A DNA stretch of 64,000 nucleotides from Cellulomonas alba (GTDB lineage: Bacteria; Actinomycetota; Actinomycetes; Actinomycetales; Cellulomonadaceae). Positions 1 to 8,762 of the stretch are shown in pieces. The stretch covers positions 1,653,461 through 1,717,460 of the forward strand of contig NZ_JAUCGQ010000001.1 in NCBI RefSeq assembly GCF_030362835.1, in the 5' to 3' direction. The position numbers were made by a program, and so were the translations under genes. The notes beneath the pieces were generated by a model. That model saw only the letters and a program-made list of their open reading frames with translations. It ran no database searches and had not been told where the DNA came from. The stretch's first letter is position 1. Every line of letters starts with the position of its first letter.

Positions 1-569
1 GCGTCGATCGGCACCTGCGTGTCCTGCTCGACCGTGCGGATGACGCAGGCCGCGGCGGACGCGAGGTTCTGGTCCGAGCCCGCACCGAGCGAGAACGCGT
101 CGTTGAACTGGTGCCGCGCGAGCGCGGGGCTGCGCGTCCCGTCGTGCCGCTTGCACGACGGGATGTCGACGAGCGAGTCGCGCGGGATGGACACCACGTC
201 GACGCGCGACCGGTCGGCCGCGACGTGCACGACCATCGTGGTGTCGTTGCGCATGCCGGCGACCGCGCCGGCGAGCTCGGCGTTCTCGCCGTCCCGGCTG
301 TCCGTGCCGATGACGAGCAGGTTGACCGCGCGCCCACCGAAGCCGTCCGTCGGCGGGCCGTCGTGCGGGCCGCCCGTGCCGAGCGGCGTCGGCCGCGGAC
401 CGTCGAGGAACTGGTCGGTGTCGGCGACGTCGACGGCCGACCTCAGGTGCTGCGCCACCGCTGCCGCGGCCGACGCGGTGAACACCACCACGGCGGTCGC
501 CACGAGCGCGGTCGTGCGCAGCGCGCGGTGGCGTCGTGGCAGGTCGCGGGCGTGCCGCGCGCTCGTCAT
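1..569 (-). CDS. LCP (LytR-CpsA-Psr) family protein, 3' end outside window
   Basis: The first 189 residues of an LCP protein, which in this family transfers undecaprenyl-linked glycopolymers onto peptidoglycan on the outer face of the membrane. A basic N-terminus is followed by one membrane anchor (about residues 20-40), a Pro/Gly-rich stretch, and the start of the LCP domain near residue 83 with NLLVIGTDSRDG, then RNDTTMVVHV and SIPRDS, which carry the Arg/Asp residues that bind the pyrophosphate lipid in this family. The frame is open to the window edge, so the C-terminal part is missing. No Shine-Dalgarno sequence precedes the ATG; a TAGCGT box lies 6 nt upstream, suggesting a leaderless mRNA. 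Confidence 0.88.
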   Translation of the reverse strand, partial: MTSARHARDLPRRHRALRTTALVATAVVVFTASAAAAVAQHLRSAVDVADTDQFLDGPRPTPLGTGGPHDGPPTDGFGGRAVNLLVIGTDSRDGENAELAGAVAGMRNDTTMVVHVAADRSRVDVVSIPRDSLVDIPSCKRHDGTRSPALARHQFNDAFSLGAGSDQNLASAAACVIRTVEQDTQVPID

Positions 570-575
570 GCCGCG

Positions 576-581
576 ACGCTA
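576..581 (-). promoter_or_regulatory. -10 box TAGCGT of a probable leaderless LCP gene
   Basis: TAGCGT (fits TAnnnT) ends 6 nt before the ATG, so a transcript starting at the usual distance would begin at the start codon. No clear -35 element is visible. Confidence 0.45.
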
Positions 582-653
582 GGCACGACCGGGCCGCCGG
601 CGGGCGCGTTCGTGGGGAGTCCGTCGGCAGAGTTCCCGGACGACTCGTGAAGG

Positions 654-1913
654 TCAGGCCGCCGACCGCGGGCGGGCTCGCGCGAGGGCGCCACCGACCA
701 GCACCGACAGCACCACGACCCCTGCGCCGAGCCGAGACCACCCGTGGACCGTCGCAAGGATGCCCGCGCTCAGCGAGCCGACCACCTGGCAGACCGTCGC
801 GGCGAGCTCGACGAACGGCTGGACGCGCCCGCGCTCGGCCGGCGCGTACGAGCCGACCACCATCGCGCTGCCGCCGCTGCTCGCGAGGTTCCAGCCGACG
901 CCGACCGCCGTCATCGCCAGCAGGAACGCCCACGTCGGGCTGCCCATGGTCGCGGCCCACCCCGCGACGACGAGAACACCCGCGCCGAGCAGCGCCACGC
1001 GGCGCTCGCCGATCCGGCCGATCCAGCGCGCCACCAGCAGGCCGGGCGCGAACATGCCGACCATGTGCAGCTGCACGGAGAACGCGGCGGCGCCCTCGCT
1101 GTGCCCCATCGCCATGCCCGCGACCGGGCCGGCCGTCATCATCGCGGTCATCGAGACGCCCGCGAGCACCCGCGCCGCGGTGCCGAGGAGCAGCGACTGC
1201 TGGCGCCACAGGACCCGCCCGGGGCGGCCCGCGCGCGCCGCCGTACGGCTCGGGACCGCGAGGCCGTCGAGGGCGCGCGGCAGCCGCGCGTTCCAGGCCG
1301 TCGCGGCGACGCCGAACGCCGCCACCATGAGGTAGGACGCGACGTACGGCGTGCCGGTGACGCCCTTGACCGCCGTCGCCAGGAACGGGCCGAGCAGCGC
1401 CGCGACGAGGCCGCCCGCGAGCAGCGTCGTCACGGCACGCGCGCGCGTCGCAGGGTTCGCCTCCGCGGCGGCGTAGCCGTAGTACGCGGCGCCCGCGCCG
1501 TAGACGCCGACGAGCGCGGTGCCGACGCAGAAGAGCCAGAACGCGTGCCACTGGACGCCCGCGGCCGACAGCAGGCCCGCCGCGACCGCGGCGAGCGGCG
1601 CGAGCACGAACGTCCGGCGGTAGCCGACGCGGCCGATCAGCCGCGACACGCCAAAGGTCGTCGCCATCGTCGCGACCGGGATGAGGCTGAACGGGAGGGT
1701 CGCGAGCTCGCGCGTCGGTGCGAGGTGCACACCGACGATGCCGGTGAGCGTGAGGTCGACCGACGAGCCGAGGACCAGGAACGTCTGCGCGGGCAGGAGC
1801 GCGCGGACGAGGCGTGGTCCGTCGAGCGCCGGTCCTGCCGTCGAGCCGGGTTCGGCGGTCGCCGAGATGGCGGCGTCGTCGGCGGGAGTGGTGTTCGTCG
1901 TCACGCGACCCAC
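654..1913 (-). CDS. MFS transporter (multidrug exporter-like)
   Basis: A 419-residue integral membrane protein with about 12 hydrophobic segments, two six-helix halves and a basic central loop near residues 205-225, as in the major facilitator superfamily. Length and architecture fit drug:H+ antiporters of the DHA1/DHA2 type; substrate unknown. Start is GTG; a second in-frame GTG three codons later is equally possible since neither has a strong ribosome site. Divergent from the GlxA-type regulator at 1976, with 62 bp between them, so that regulator is a candidate to control it. Confidence 0.85.
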   Translation of the reverse strand: MGRVTTNTTPADDAAISATAEPGSTAGPALDGPRLVRALLPAQTFLVLGSSVDLTLTGIVGVHLAPTRELATLPFSLIPVATMATTFGVSRLIGRVGYRRTFVLAPLAAVAAGLLSAAGVQWHAFWLFCVGTALVGVYGAGAAYYGYAAAEANPATRARAVTTLLAGGLVAALLGPFLATAVKGVTGTPYVASYLMVAAFGVAATAWNARLPRALDGLAVPSRTAARAGRPGRVLWRQQSLLLGTAARVLAGVSMTAMMTAGPVAGMAMGHSEGAAAFSVQLHMVGMFAPGLLVARWIGRIGERRVALLGAGVLVVAGWAATMGSPTWAFLLAMTAVGVGWNLASSGGSAMVVGSYAPAERGRVQPFVELAATVCQVVGSLSAGILATVHGWSRLGAGVVVLSVLVGGALARARPRSAA

Positions 1914-1963
1914 CCTGTCGGTGCAGGTCAGCGCCAGCGAGTGGCTGGAATGCCAAGGTGCGA

Positions 1964-1969
1964 TAGATT
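1964..1969 (+). promoter_or_regulatory. -10 box TAGATT of the GlxA-type regulator
   Basis: TAGATT (TAnnnT) ends 6 nt before ATG 1976, and no purine-rich ribosome site lies between. This is the spacing expected for a leaderless transcript. Confidence 0.45.
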
Positions 1970-1975
1970 CCCGCC

Positions 1976-2947
1976 ATGCGCCTCCTGCCCCCCGCAGCAG
2001 AGCCCCCGCGCGTCCACCGCGTCGCGGTCCTCGCGCTGTCGGCCGCCCTGCCGATGGAGGTCGGCATGCCGTTCCAGGTGCTCGGCGCGCGCGGCGGGGC
2101 GCCCTACGACGTCGTGCTGTGCGGCGAGCGGCCCGGGCCGGTCGAGACGTCCGGCGGGTTCGCGGTCGTCGCGCCGCACGGCCTCGACGCCGTCGTCGAG
2201 GCCGACACCGTCGTGGTCCCGGCGTTCCGGCCGCACGACCGGGTGCTCGGGCCCGCGGTGCTCGACGCGCTGCGGACCGCCCACGAGCGCGGAGCCCGCA
2301 TCGCGTCGATCTGCACGGGCGCGTTCGCGCTCGCCCAGGCCGGTCTGCTCGACGGCCGCCGGGCCACGACGCACTGGGGTCACGCCGGCGAGCTCGCGGC
2401 GACCTACCCGGACGTGGACGTCGACCCGGACGTCCTGTTCGTCGACGAGGGCGACGTCGTCACGGGCGCCGGCATCGCCGCGGGCATCGACGTCTGCCTC
2501 CACCTCATCCGCGTCGACCACGGCGCGGCCGTCGCCAACCGCGTCGCGCGGCTCGTGGTCGCCGCACCGCACCGCGACGGCGGGCAGGCGCAGTTCATCC
2601 CGCGTGACGCGGAGCCGCCGCGCCAGGCCGGGCTCGCGGCGACGCGCGCGTGGGCGCTCACGCGGCTCGCCACGCCGCTGACGGTGGCCGAGCTCGCGCG
2701 GCACGCCCACACGTCGGAGCGCACGTTCGCGCGCGCCTTCGTCGCCGAGACGGGCGAGCCGCCGCTGCGCTGGCTGAACGCGGCACGCGTCCACCGGGCC
2801 CGCGAGCTCCTCGAGACCACCGACTGGGGCGCCGACCGCGTCGCCGCCGAGTGCGGCCTCGGCACGGCCACCAACCTGCGCCTGCACTTCCGCCGCGCGG
2901 TCGGCGTCAGCCCGTCGGAGTATCGCCGGACGTTCGCCGCGGTCTGA
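1976..2947 (+). CDS. GlxA-type transcriptional regulator (DJ-1/PfpI domain plus AraC HTH)
   Basis: A 323-residue regulator. Residues about 10-185 form a DJ-1/PfpI (class I amidotransferase-like) sensor domain with the nucleophile-elbow sequence ASICTGAFAL; residues about 215-320 form an AraC double helix-turn-helix, ending in the typical GVSPSEYRRTF. This fold is that of GlxA/ArgR-type activators, where the PfpI domain senses a small molecule. It lies divergently beside the MFS exporter and may regulate it. The start is ATG with an apparent leaderless promoter. Confidence 0.9.
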   Translation: MRLLPPAAEPPRVHRVAVLALSAALPMEVGMPFQVLGARGGAPYDVVLCGERPGPVETSGGFAVVAPHGLDAVVEADTVVVPAFRPHDRVLGPAVLDALRTAHERGARIASICTGAFALAQAGLLDGRRATTHWGHAGELAATYPDVDVDPDVLFVDEGDVVTGAGIAAGIDVCLHLIRVDHGAAVANRVARLVVAAPHRDGGQAQFIPRDAEPPRQAGLAATRAWALTRLATPLTVAELARHAHTSERTFARAFVAETGEPPLRWLNAARVHRARELLETTDWGADRVAAECGLGTATNLRLHFRRAVGVSPSEYRRTFAAV

Positions 2948-2982
2948 CGCGGACCCGCAGCCGGACCGAGTCCGCATGGTCC

Positions 2983-3086
2983 GTGAGTCCGCGCGAGCCG
3001 CGAGTCCGCGGGAGCCGTGAGTCCGCGCGAGCCGTGAGTCCGCGGGAGCCGTGCGTCTGCGCGGGCCGTGAGTCTGTGCCGAGGCC
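2983..3086. repeat. 17-bp tandem repeats, about six units
   Basis: Five units of 17 bp (core GTGAGTCCGCGSGAGCC, one starting GCGAG, the fifth more diverged) are followed by a 19-bp degenerate unit. GAGTCCGC also occurs just upstream at about 2968. The array fills the gap after the GlxA-type gene; open frames across it encode only simple repeats and are not credible genes. At about 3103-3125 a hairpin of ACCGTGA with TCACGGT follows. Confidence 0.8.
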
Positions 3087-3180
3087 GTGAATTGGTTGAC
3101 GAGACCGTGAAGCAGGACTCACGGTCGCGCGCGCAACTCACGGTCCGGTGGGAAGGGCGGGGGATGCCACGCGGCTCGCG

Positions 3181-3250
3181 TGCTCGGTCGCGGCGCGCGT
3201 GCTCGGTCGCGGCTCGCGTGCTCGGTCGCGGCTCGCCTGCTCGGCCGGCC
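3181..3250. repeat. 19-bp tandem repeats, 3.5 units
   Basis: Three head-to-tail 19-bp units (TGCTCGGTCGCGGCTCGCG with one or two changes) and a partial fourth, unrelated in sequence to the 17-bp array 100 bp away. Together the two arrays occupy most of the 333-bp non-coding gap between the GlxA-type gene and hspR. The hspR stop codon lies just beyond, so the repeats sit at the 3' end of the heat-shock operon. Confidence 0.75.
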
Positions 3251-3280
3251 GTTGCGGGTCGGCTGGGGCGGGCGGGCGCG

Positions 3281-3712
3281 TCAGGATCGCGGGGTCGGCT
3301 GCCAGAGGACGACGGCGCCGGCGGCCTCGATGGCGCGGGGCGGCGGCGCCGGGCGTGCGGTCCGCGGGGCGCGGCGGGTCGCCACGACGTCGCCCCGCGG
3401 ATCGGCGGTGAAGACGCGCCGGCCCGGCTCGACGAAGGAGCGCAGGTACTCGACCTGGCGGCGCAGCCGGTCGACCTCGTCCTCGAGCGCGAGGATCCGC
3501 TTGATGCCCGCGAGGTTGATGCCCTCGTCCTGCGACAGTCGCTGCACCTCGCGCAGCGTCGCGATGTCCCGCAGCGAGTACCGCCGACCCCGGCCGCGGG
3601 TCCGGCCGGGCGAGACGATGCCGAGCCGGTCGTACTGCCGCAGCGTCTGCGGGTGCATGCCGGCGAGCTCGGCCGCGACCGAGATCACGTAGACCCGCGA
3701 GTCCTCGTTCAT
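3281..3712 (-). CDS. hspR: Heat-shock repressor HspR (MerR family)
   Basis: 143 residues with an N-terminal MerR-type winged helix (YVISVAAELAGMHPQTLRQYDRLG), the wing RGRGRRYSLRDI and a Glu/Arg coiled coil at about 75-100. HspR binds HAIR inverted repeats with DnaK as co-repressor and shuts off the dnaK operon. It is the last gene of dnaK-grpE-dnaJ-hspR, 28 bp after dnaJ, the usual actinobacterial order. Two HAIR sites stand upstream of dnaK. The C-terminal 40 residues are Pro/Arg/Ala-rich and low in conservation. Confidence 0.95.
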   Translation of the reverse strand: MNEDSRVYVISVAAELAGMHPQTLRQYDRLGIVSPGRTRGRGRRYSLRDIATLREVQRLSQDEGINLAGIKRILALEDEVDRLRRQVEYLRSFVEPGRRVFTADPRGDVVATRRAPRTARPAPPPRAIEAAGAVVLWQPTPRS

Positions 3713-3740
3713 GCCCGGCCGTCCGTCACGTGCGGCACCG

Positions 3741-4712
3741 TCACGTCCGTGCCTGCGCCATCAGGTCGGCGCGCGGGTCGTCGCCGCTCGTCGCGATGCC
3801 GAACGCCTGCACCGCCTCGCGCGCCGCGTCCGAGAGCCGCTGCGGCACGGCGACCTGGACGGTGACGAGCAGGTCGCCCGTCTGCTTGGGGCCCTTGAGC
3901 CCGCGGCCCTTGACGCGCAGCGTGCGTCCCGACGGCGTGCCCGCGGGCACCTTGACCTTGACGGTCGAGCCGTCGAGCGTCGGCACCTCGATCGTCGCGC
4001 CGAGCGCGGCCTCGTCGAACGCGACCGGCACGGTGACGCGGAGGTTCGCGTCGCCGTCGAGCGAGAACACCGGGTGCGGCGCGACGTGCACCGTGAGCAC
4101 CAGGTCGCCCGCGGGCGCACCGGCCTCGCCCGGCCGGCCCTTGCCGCGCAGCCGGATCTTCTGGCCGTCGCGCACGCCGACCGGCACGCGGGCGTTGACC
4201 TTGCGACCCTCGACGTCGAGCGAGACCGTCGCGCCCTCCGCGGCCTCGCGGAACGGCAGCTCGACGGCCGCCGCGAGGTCGGCGCCCGGCTGCGGCCCGC
4301 GCTGGAACCCACCCGCCCCGCCACCGAACAGGCCGCCGAGCAGGTCCTCGAACCCGCCGGCACCGCCCGTCGAGTAGCGGACACGCGTGCCGCCGGGACC
4401 GGGTGCCGCGCCGCCGAACATGCCGCCGAACACGTCCTCGAACCCGCCGCGGCCGCCCGACGTGAACCGGGCGCCGCCGGCCATCTGGCGCAGCTGGTCG
4501 TACTGCGAGCGCTGCTCGGGGTCCGAGAGCACGGCGTAGGCCTCGCCGACCTGCTTGAACTCGGCCTCGGCCTTCGCGTCACCCGGGTTGTGGTCGGGGT
4601 GCTTGGTGCGCGCCAGCTTGCGGTACGCCTTCTTGATGGTCGCGGCATCCGCGTCCTTGGGGACGCCGAGCACGGCGTAGAAGTCCTTCTCGAGCCAGTC
4701 CTGGCCGGTCAC
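3741..4712 (-). CDS. dnaJ: DnaJ-type co-chaperone without zinc finger
   Basis: 323 residues. The J domain (about 8-75) has the HPD motif at 38-40, needed to stimulate the DnaK ATPase. A Gly/Phe-rich region (about 85-155) with repeated GGFED(V/L) follows, then the two beta-barrel substrate-binding domains of the DnaJ C-terminus (about 160-305). The protein contains no cysteine, so the CxxCxGxG zinc-finger repeats of classical DnaJ are absent; it is a class B (CbpA-like) J protein standing in the canonical dnaJ position. It is separated from grpE by a strong hairpin. Confidence 0.93.
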   Translation of the reverse strand: MTGQDWLEKDFYAVLGVPKDADAATIKKAYRKLARTKHPDHNPGDAKAEAEFKQVGEAYAVLSDPEQRSQYDQLRQMAGGARFTSGGRGGFEDVFGGMFGGAAPGPGGTRVRYSTGGAGGFEDLLGGLFGGGAGGFQRGPQPGADLAAAVELPFREAAEGATVSLDVEGRKVNARVPVGVRDGQKIRLRGKGRPGEAGAPAGDLVLTVHVAPHPVFSLDGDANLRVTVPVAFDEAALGATIEVPTLDGSTVKVKVPAGTPSGRTLRVKGRGLKGPKQTGDLLVTVQVAVPQRLSDAAREAVQAFGIATSGDDPRADLMAQART

Positions 4713-4741
4713 GGCGCCTCCCTCCTTCGATCTTCACCGAT

Positions 4742-4781
4742 GACGAGCCCGCGGTGCATGTCGGCGCACCGCGGGCTCGTC
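4742..4781 (-). terminator. Hairpin between grpE and dnaJ
   Basis: A perfect 16-bp inverted repeat (GACGAGCCCGCGGTGC against its complement) with an 8-nt loop lies in the 79-bp gap between grpE and dnaJ, with no U-tract on either side. It could attenuate read-through or mark an mRNA processing end, which would uncouple dnaK-grpE from dnaJ-hspR levels. Confidence 0.6.
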
Positions 4782-4791
4782 GTCGCCGTCG

Positions 4792-5427
4792 TCAGGCCTC
4801 CGGGTCCACGACCGCGACGCGCGCGGCCCGCAGCACCCGGTCGGCCGTGCGGTACCCGTGCTGGAGCACCTGCTGGACGGTCGGCTCGCTGACCTCGGCC
4901 GAGTGCGCGTGCATGAGCGCCTCGTGCACCGCCGGGTCGAACGGCTCGCCCGCCTCGCCGTACTGCTCGACGCCGAACCGCGCGAGCGTCGCCTGCAGCT
5001 TCTCGGCGATCGACGCGAACGGACCCGTCAGGTCGCCGTGCTGCCGCGCGAGCTCGATGTCGTCGAGCACCGGGATCAGTGCCTCCGCGAGGGACGCGAC
5101 ACCCCGGTCCTGCGCGGCGACGGCCTCGGCCTTCGACCGCTTCACGTACGCCGAGTACTGCTGCTCGAGGTTGTAGTAGCTCGCGTTGGCGCGCTGCAGC
5201 TCCTCGAGCCGCTCGGCCGCGAGCTTCTGCGCCTCGACGAGGCCCTCCAGCACCACGGCCTCCTCGGCGTTGCTCGCCACCTGCTCGGCCTCGGCCAGGA
5301 CGGCCTCCTCCGGGCTCGGCTGACGGACCTCGCCCGTCTCGGGGTCGATGCGGCGCTTGTCGGTGAACCGCGGGGACTCCTCGTCCCCGCGGCCCGGCTC
5401 CGGACGGCCCTCGTTGTCGGCCGTCAC
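4792..5427 (-). CDS. grpE: Nucleotide exchange factor GrpE
   Basis: 211 residues. An acidic disordered N-terminus (about 1-60) is followed by a long coiled coil and the C-terminal beta domain, with the family sequences [13 protein letters not shown] and the terminal [18 protein letters not shown]. It releases ADP from DnaK in the cytoplasm. The GTG start overlaps the dnaK stop codon (GTGA), indicating translational coupling. Confidence 0.96.
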   Translation of the reverse strand: MTADNEGRPEPGRGDEESPRFTDKRRIDPETGEVRQPSPEEAVLAEAEQVASNAEEAVVLEGLVEAQKLAAERLEELQRANASYYNLEQQYSAYVKRSKAEAVAAQDRGVASLAEALIPVLDDIELARQHGDLTGPFASIAEKLQATLARFGVEQYGEAGEPFDPAVHEALMHAHSAEVSEPTVQQVLQHGYRTADRVLRAARVAVVDPEA

Positions 5428-7286
5428 TTCGCCTCGTCCTCGTCCACGATCTCGGCGTCCACCACGTCCTCGTCGGACGCGGAGGCCGACGACGAGCCGT
5501 CGGACGCCGGCGCCTCGTCGGCCGGAGCGGCCGACTGGTTGGCGTAGATCGCCTCGCCGATCTTCTGCGCGGCCGTCGACAGGGCGGCCGTCTTGGCCTT
5601 CACCTCGTCGACGTCCGAGCCCTCGAGCGCCGTCTTGAGCTCGCCGACCGCCGACTGCACGTCGGTCTTGACGTTCTCCGGCAGCTTGTCGGCGTTGTCG
5701 ACCAGCAGCTTCTCCGTCGAGTAGACGAGCTGCTCGGCGCTGTTGCGGGTCTCGGCCTCCTCGCGGCGCTTCCGGTCCTCGGACGCGTGCTCCTCGGCCT
5801 CGCGCACCATGCGCTCGATGTCCTCCTTCGGGAGGGCCGAGCCACCGGTGATCGTCATCGACTGCTCCTTGCCCGTGCCGCGGTCCTTGGCGGACACGTG
5901 CACGATGCCGTTCGCGTCGATGTCGAAGGCGACCTCGATCTGCGGCACGCCACGGGGCGCCGGCGCGATGCCGGTGAGCTCGAACGTGCCGAGCGGCTTG
6001 TTGTCCCGCGCGAACTCGCGCTCGCCCTGGAACACCTGGATCAGCACTGACGGCTGGTTGTCCTCCGCCGTCGAGAAGATCTCGGACCGCTTGGTCGGGA
6101 TCGCGGTGTTGCGCTCGATGAGCTTCGTCATGACGCCGCCCTTGGTCTCGATGCCGAGGCTCAGCGGGGTCACGTCGATGAGGAGGACGTCCTTGCGGTC
6201 GCCCTTCATGACGCCGGCCTGGAGCGCGGCACCGACGGCCACGACCTCGTCCGGGTTGACGCCCTTGTTCGGCTCGCGGCCGCCCGTGAGCTCCGTGACG
6301 ACCTCGGCGACCGCGGGCATGCGGGTCGAGCCGCCGACGAGCACGACGTGGTCGATGTCGGCGAGCTTGACGCCCGCGTCGCGGATCACGGCGTTGAACG
6401 GCGCCTTCGTGCGGTCGATCAGGTCCTGCGTCATCTGCTGGAACTGCGCGCGCGTGAGCTTGGTGTCGAGGTGGACCGGGCCGTTCTCGCTCATGCTCAG
6501 GTACTGCAGCGAGATGTTGGTGCTCGTCGCGGACGAGAGCTCCTTCTTGGCCTGCTCGGAGGCCTCGCGGAGACGCTGCAGCGCGATCTTGTCCTTGGAC
6601 AGGTCGACGCCCGTCGTGTTCTTCACCTCGGCGACCAGGTGGTCGACGATGCGCTGGTCCCAGTCGTCACCACCGAGGTGGTTGTCGCCGGACGTCGCGC
6701 GGACCTCGATCGTCGAGAAGCCGTCGTCGTCCTTGCCCACCTCGAGCAGCGAGACGTCGAACGTGCCGCCACCGAGGTCGAAGACGAGGATGAGCTCGTC
6801 CTCCTTGCCCTTCTCGAGGCCGTAGGCGAGGGCCGCCGCGGTGGGCTCGTTGATGATGCGGAGGACGTTGAGGCCCGCGATCGTGCCGGCGTCCTTGGTC
6901 GCCTGGCGCTGCGCGTCGTTGAAGTAGGCCGGGACGGTGATGACGGCCTCGGAGACGGGCTCGCCGAGGTAGGCCTCCGCGTCCCGCTTGAGCTTCGAGA
7001 GCACCCGCGCGCTGATCTCCTGCGCGGTGTACTTCTTGTCGTCGATCGTCACGGTCCAGTCGGTGCCCATGTGGCGCTTGACGGACGTGATGGTGCGGTC
7101 GACGTTGGTGACGGCCTGGCGCTTGGCGATCTCGCCGACCAGCACCTCACCCGTCTTGGAGAACGCCACGACCGACGGAGTCGTGCGCGACCCCTCCGCG
7201 TTGGCGATGACCGTGGGCTCGCCACCCTCGAGGACGGAGACCACCGAGTTCGTGGTGCCCAGGTCGATGCCGACTGCTCGTGCCAT
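5424..7286 (-). CDS. dnaK: Molecular chaperone DnaK (Hsp70)
   Basis: 620 residues, full length. The nucleotide-binding domain starts with [11 protein letters not shown] and has the phosphate-2 loop [10 protein letters not shown] and the adenosine motif [12 protein letters not shown]; the substrate-binding domain and helical lid follow, and the C-terminus is the acidic EEVD-like tail typical of bacterial DnaK ([12 protein letters not shown]). It is the first gene of the operon. A ribosome site GAAAGAAGG lies 8 nt before ATG, and two HAIR operators lie 60-145 bp upstream, so HspR repression is expected. Confidence 0.98.
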   Translation of the reverse strand: MARAVGIDLGTTNSVVSVLEGGEPTVIANAEGSRTTPSVVAFSKTGEVLVGEIAKRQAVTNVDRTITSVKRHMGTDWTVTIDDKKYTAQEISARVLSKLKRDAEAYLGEPVSEAVITVPAYFNDAQRQATKDAGTIAGLNVLRIINEPTAAALAYGLEKGKEDELILVFDLGGGTFDVSLLEVGKDDDGFSTIEVRATSGDNHLGGDDWDQRIVDHLVAEVKNTTGVDLSKDKIALQRLREASEQAKKELSSATSTNISLQYLSMSENGPVHLDTKLTRAQFQQMTQDLIDRTKAPFNAVIRDAGVKLADIDHVVLVGGSTRMPAVAEVVTELTGGREPNKGVNPDEVVAVGAALQAGVMKGDRKDVLLIDVTPLSLGIETKGGVMTKLIERNTAIPTKRSEIFSTAEDNQPSVLIQVFQGEREFARDNKPLGTFELTGIAPAPRGVPQIEVAFDIDANGIVHVSAKDRGTGKEQSMTITGGSALPKEDIERMVREAEEHASEDRKRREEAETRNSAEQLVYSTEKLLVDNADKLPENVKTDVQSAVGELKTALEGSDVDEVKAKTAALSTAAQKIGEAIYANQSAAPADEAPASDGSSSASASDEDVVDAEIVDEDEAK

Positions 7287-7345
7287 GTGTGTGCCTTCTT
7301 TCCGGAGCGACTGCGGGCTCCTCTGGGATGCGACTTGGCGTCTGC

Positions 7346-7366
7346 CTTGAGCCCGCCCGGCTCAAC
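7346..7366 (-). promoter_or_regulatory. HAIR operator 1 (HspR binding site)
   Basis: CTTGAGC-N7-GCTCAAC matches the HAIR consensus CTTGAGT-N7-ACTCAAG with the exact 7-nt spacing. It lies 60 bp before the dnaK start codon. Confidence 0.88.
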
Positions 7367-7409
7367 AATGCGCGCCTGGTGGCAGCCGCGCAAGCCGGGT
7401 GGGGCCAAA

Positions 7410-7430
7410 CTTGAGTCTGTTGGGCTCAAC
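7410..7430 (-). promoter_or_regulatory. HAIR operator 2 (HspR binding site)
   Basis: CTTGAGT-N7-GCTCAAC, second HAIR element 64 bp from the first (centre to centre, about six helical turns), so two HspR dimers could lie on one face of the DNA. The rest of the 296-bp gap between dnaK and the next gene shows only a TAGCGT box near 7533 for the plus-strand gene. Confidence 0.88.
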
Positions 7431-7582
7431 CTTGGCCACCGCTCGGTCATTCCCGCACCACGCGCGGCCGCTGGTGGGCCGTTCGCCCAGACCACGCCGA
7501 GCCGCCGAGGGCGCGGCGGTCGTCGAACACCGCTAGCGTCCGGACGACCGCATCGACGGTCGCGATCACTCAGGAGGTTGCG

Positions 7583-8188
7583 GTGCCGGACACCACCTGC
7601 CACATGTCGATCTCGCTGGACGGCTTCGTCGCCGGGCCGGAGCAGAGCCGCGAGAACCCGCTGGGGAAGCGCGGTGGTGAGCTGCACGGCTGGCACATGG
7701 GCGACCCGCGAGCGACCGAAGCCGACGAGGTCGCGACCGGGTGGCTCATGCGCCCACGTGGCGCGTACGTCATGGGCCGGAACATGTTCGGCCCCGTGCG
7801 GGGACCCTGGGACGAGGAGTGGACCGGGTGGTGGGGTCCCGAACCGCCGTACCACGCGCCGGTGTTCGTCCTCACCCATCACGCCCACGACCCCATCGAG
7901 CGGGACGGCGGCACGACATTCCACTTCGTCACCGACGGCTTCGACGCGGCCTACTCCGCGGCGCGTGAGGCTGCCGGTGCCGACGGAGTGGACATCGCCG
8001 GCGGGGCCTCGACCGTGCGGCAGGCGCTGGTCGCCGGCGTGATCGACGAGCTCACCCTCGACATCGCGCCCGTCGTTCTGGGTGCGGGCGAGCGCATCTT
8101 CGACGGGATCGAGTCCTTCGGCTTCGAGCCCGTCGAGGTCCTGCACTCACCGCTGGCGACGCACGTCCGGTATCGCCGGGTCGGCTGA
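7583..8188 (+). CDS. Dihydrofolate reductase family protein (RibD C-terminal type)
   Basis: 201 residues with the RibD_C/DHFR-like fold seen in small bacterial reductases: N-terminal CHMSISLDGFVAGP, the central MGRNMFGP, and the C-terminal IAGGASTVRQALVAGVIDEL and LDIAPVVLGAGERIFD. The fold binds NADPH; true folate or riboflavin activity cannot be claimed. GTG start preceded by CAGGAGG. A TAGCGT box about 45 nt upstream is a possible promoter. This is the first of three such paralogues in the window (others at 17196 and 35186). Confidence 0.88.
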   Translation: MPDTTCHMSISLDGFVAGPEQSRENPLGKRGGELHGWHMGDPRATEADEVATGWLMRPRGAYVMGRNMFGPVRGPWDEEWTGWWGPEPPYHAPVFVLTHHAHDPIERDGGTTFHFVTDGFDAAYSAAREAAGADGVDIAGGASTVRQALVAGVIDELTLDIAPVVLGAGERIFDGIESFGFEPVEVLHSPLATHVRYRRVG

Positions 8189-8294
8189 GCCCGCCTGCCG
8201 CGGTCAGGCGGCGCCGTACGCAGGGGCATCGCGAGCCCGGGTTCGGGACGACGCCGGTAATGTGCGGCCGCACCCCGACGTCCGGGAGGACACC

Positions 8295-8759
8295 ATGGCG
8301 GCACTGCAGCCACCGACCGTGCGGCCGTTCTGCACGCTCCAGGTCCAGCTCGGCCCGCTCATGGACCTCGGGCTCGGCCGTTTTGGCCGACGGCGCATCA
8401 TCCCGATCATCGGCGGACGCGTCACGGGCCAGGTCAGCGGGACGATCCTCGACGTCGGTGCGGACTGGCAGTCGATCGCGCACGACGGTGTCGCCGAGCT
8501 CGACGCGCGGTACGCGTTCGAGACCGCGGACGGCGCCCTGATCGAGATCGTCAACCGCGGCTTCCGCCACGGACCGACCGAGGTGATGGAGCAGCTCGCC
8601 TCGGGCGCACCGACCCCGCCGGAGTCCTACTACATGCGGTCGACGGCCCGGCTCGAGAGCGGTCACCCGGACTACCGGTGGCTCAACGGCATGGTGTTCG
8701 TCGGCACCGGCGCGCGCGAGGCGAGCGCCGTGCAGATCGACCTGTACAGCGTGGAGTAG
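8295..8759 (+). CDS. DUF3237 domain protein
   Basis: 154 residues of the DUF3237 family: a beta-rich domain with GGRVTGQVSGTILDVGADWQ, LDARYAFETADGALIEIVNRG and the C-terminal YRWLNGMVFVGTGAR. Its biochemical function is not established. The ATG is chosen because GGGAGGA stands 7 nt before it; the frame is open upstream but without a ribosome site. The next gene, a FAD monooxygenase, starts 3 nt after the stop codon, so the two are almost certainly translated together and may act on the same aromatic compound. Confidence 0.8.
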   Translation: MAALQPPTVRPFCTLQVQLGPLMDLGLGRFGRRRIIPIIGGRVTGQVSGTILDVGADWQSIAHDGVAELDARYAFETADGALIEIVNRGFRHGPTEVMEQLASGAPTPPESYYMRSTARLESGHPDYRWLNGMVFVGTGAREASAVQIDLYSVE

Positions 8760-8762
8760 ACG

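Noticed and set aside
2404-3141. Minus-strand frame with repeated SRLxRTHG pattern
   Set aside because: The pattern is only the translation of the 17-bp tandem repeat and the GlxA-type gene antisense.
2983-3250. CRISPR array
   Set aside because: Units are directly adjacent with no unique spacers, 17-19 bp long, and no cas gene is present.
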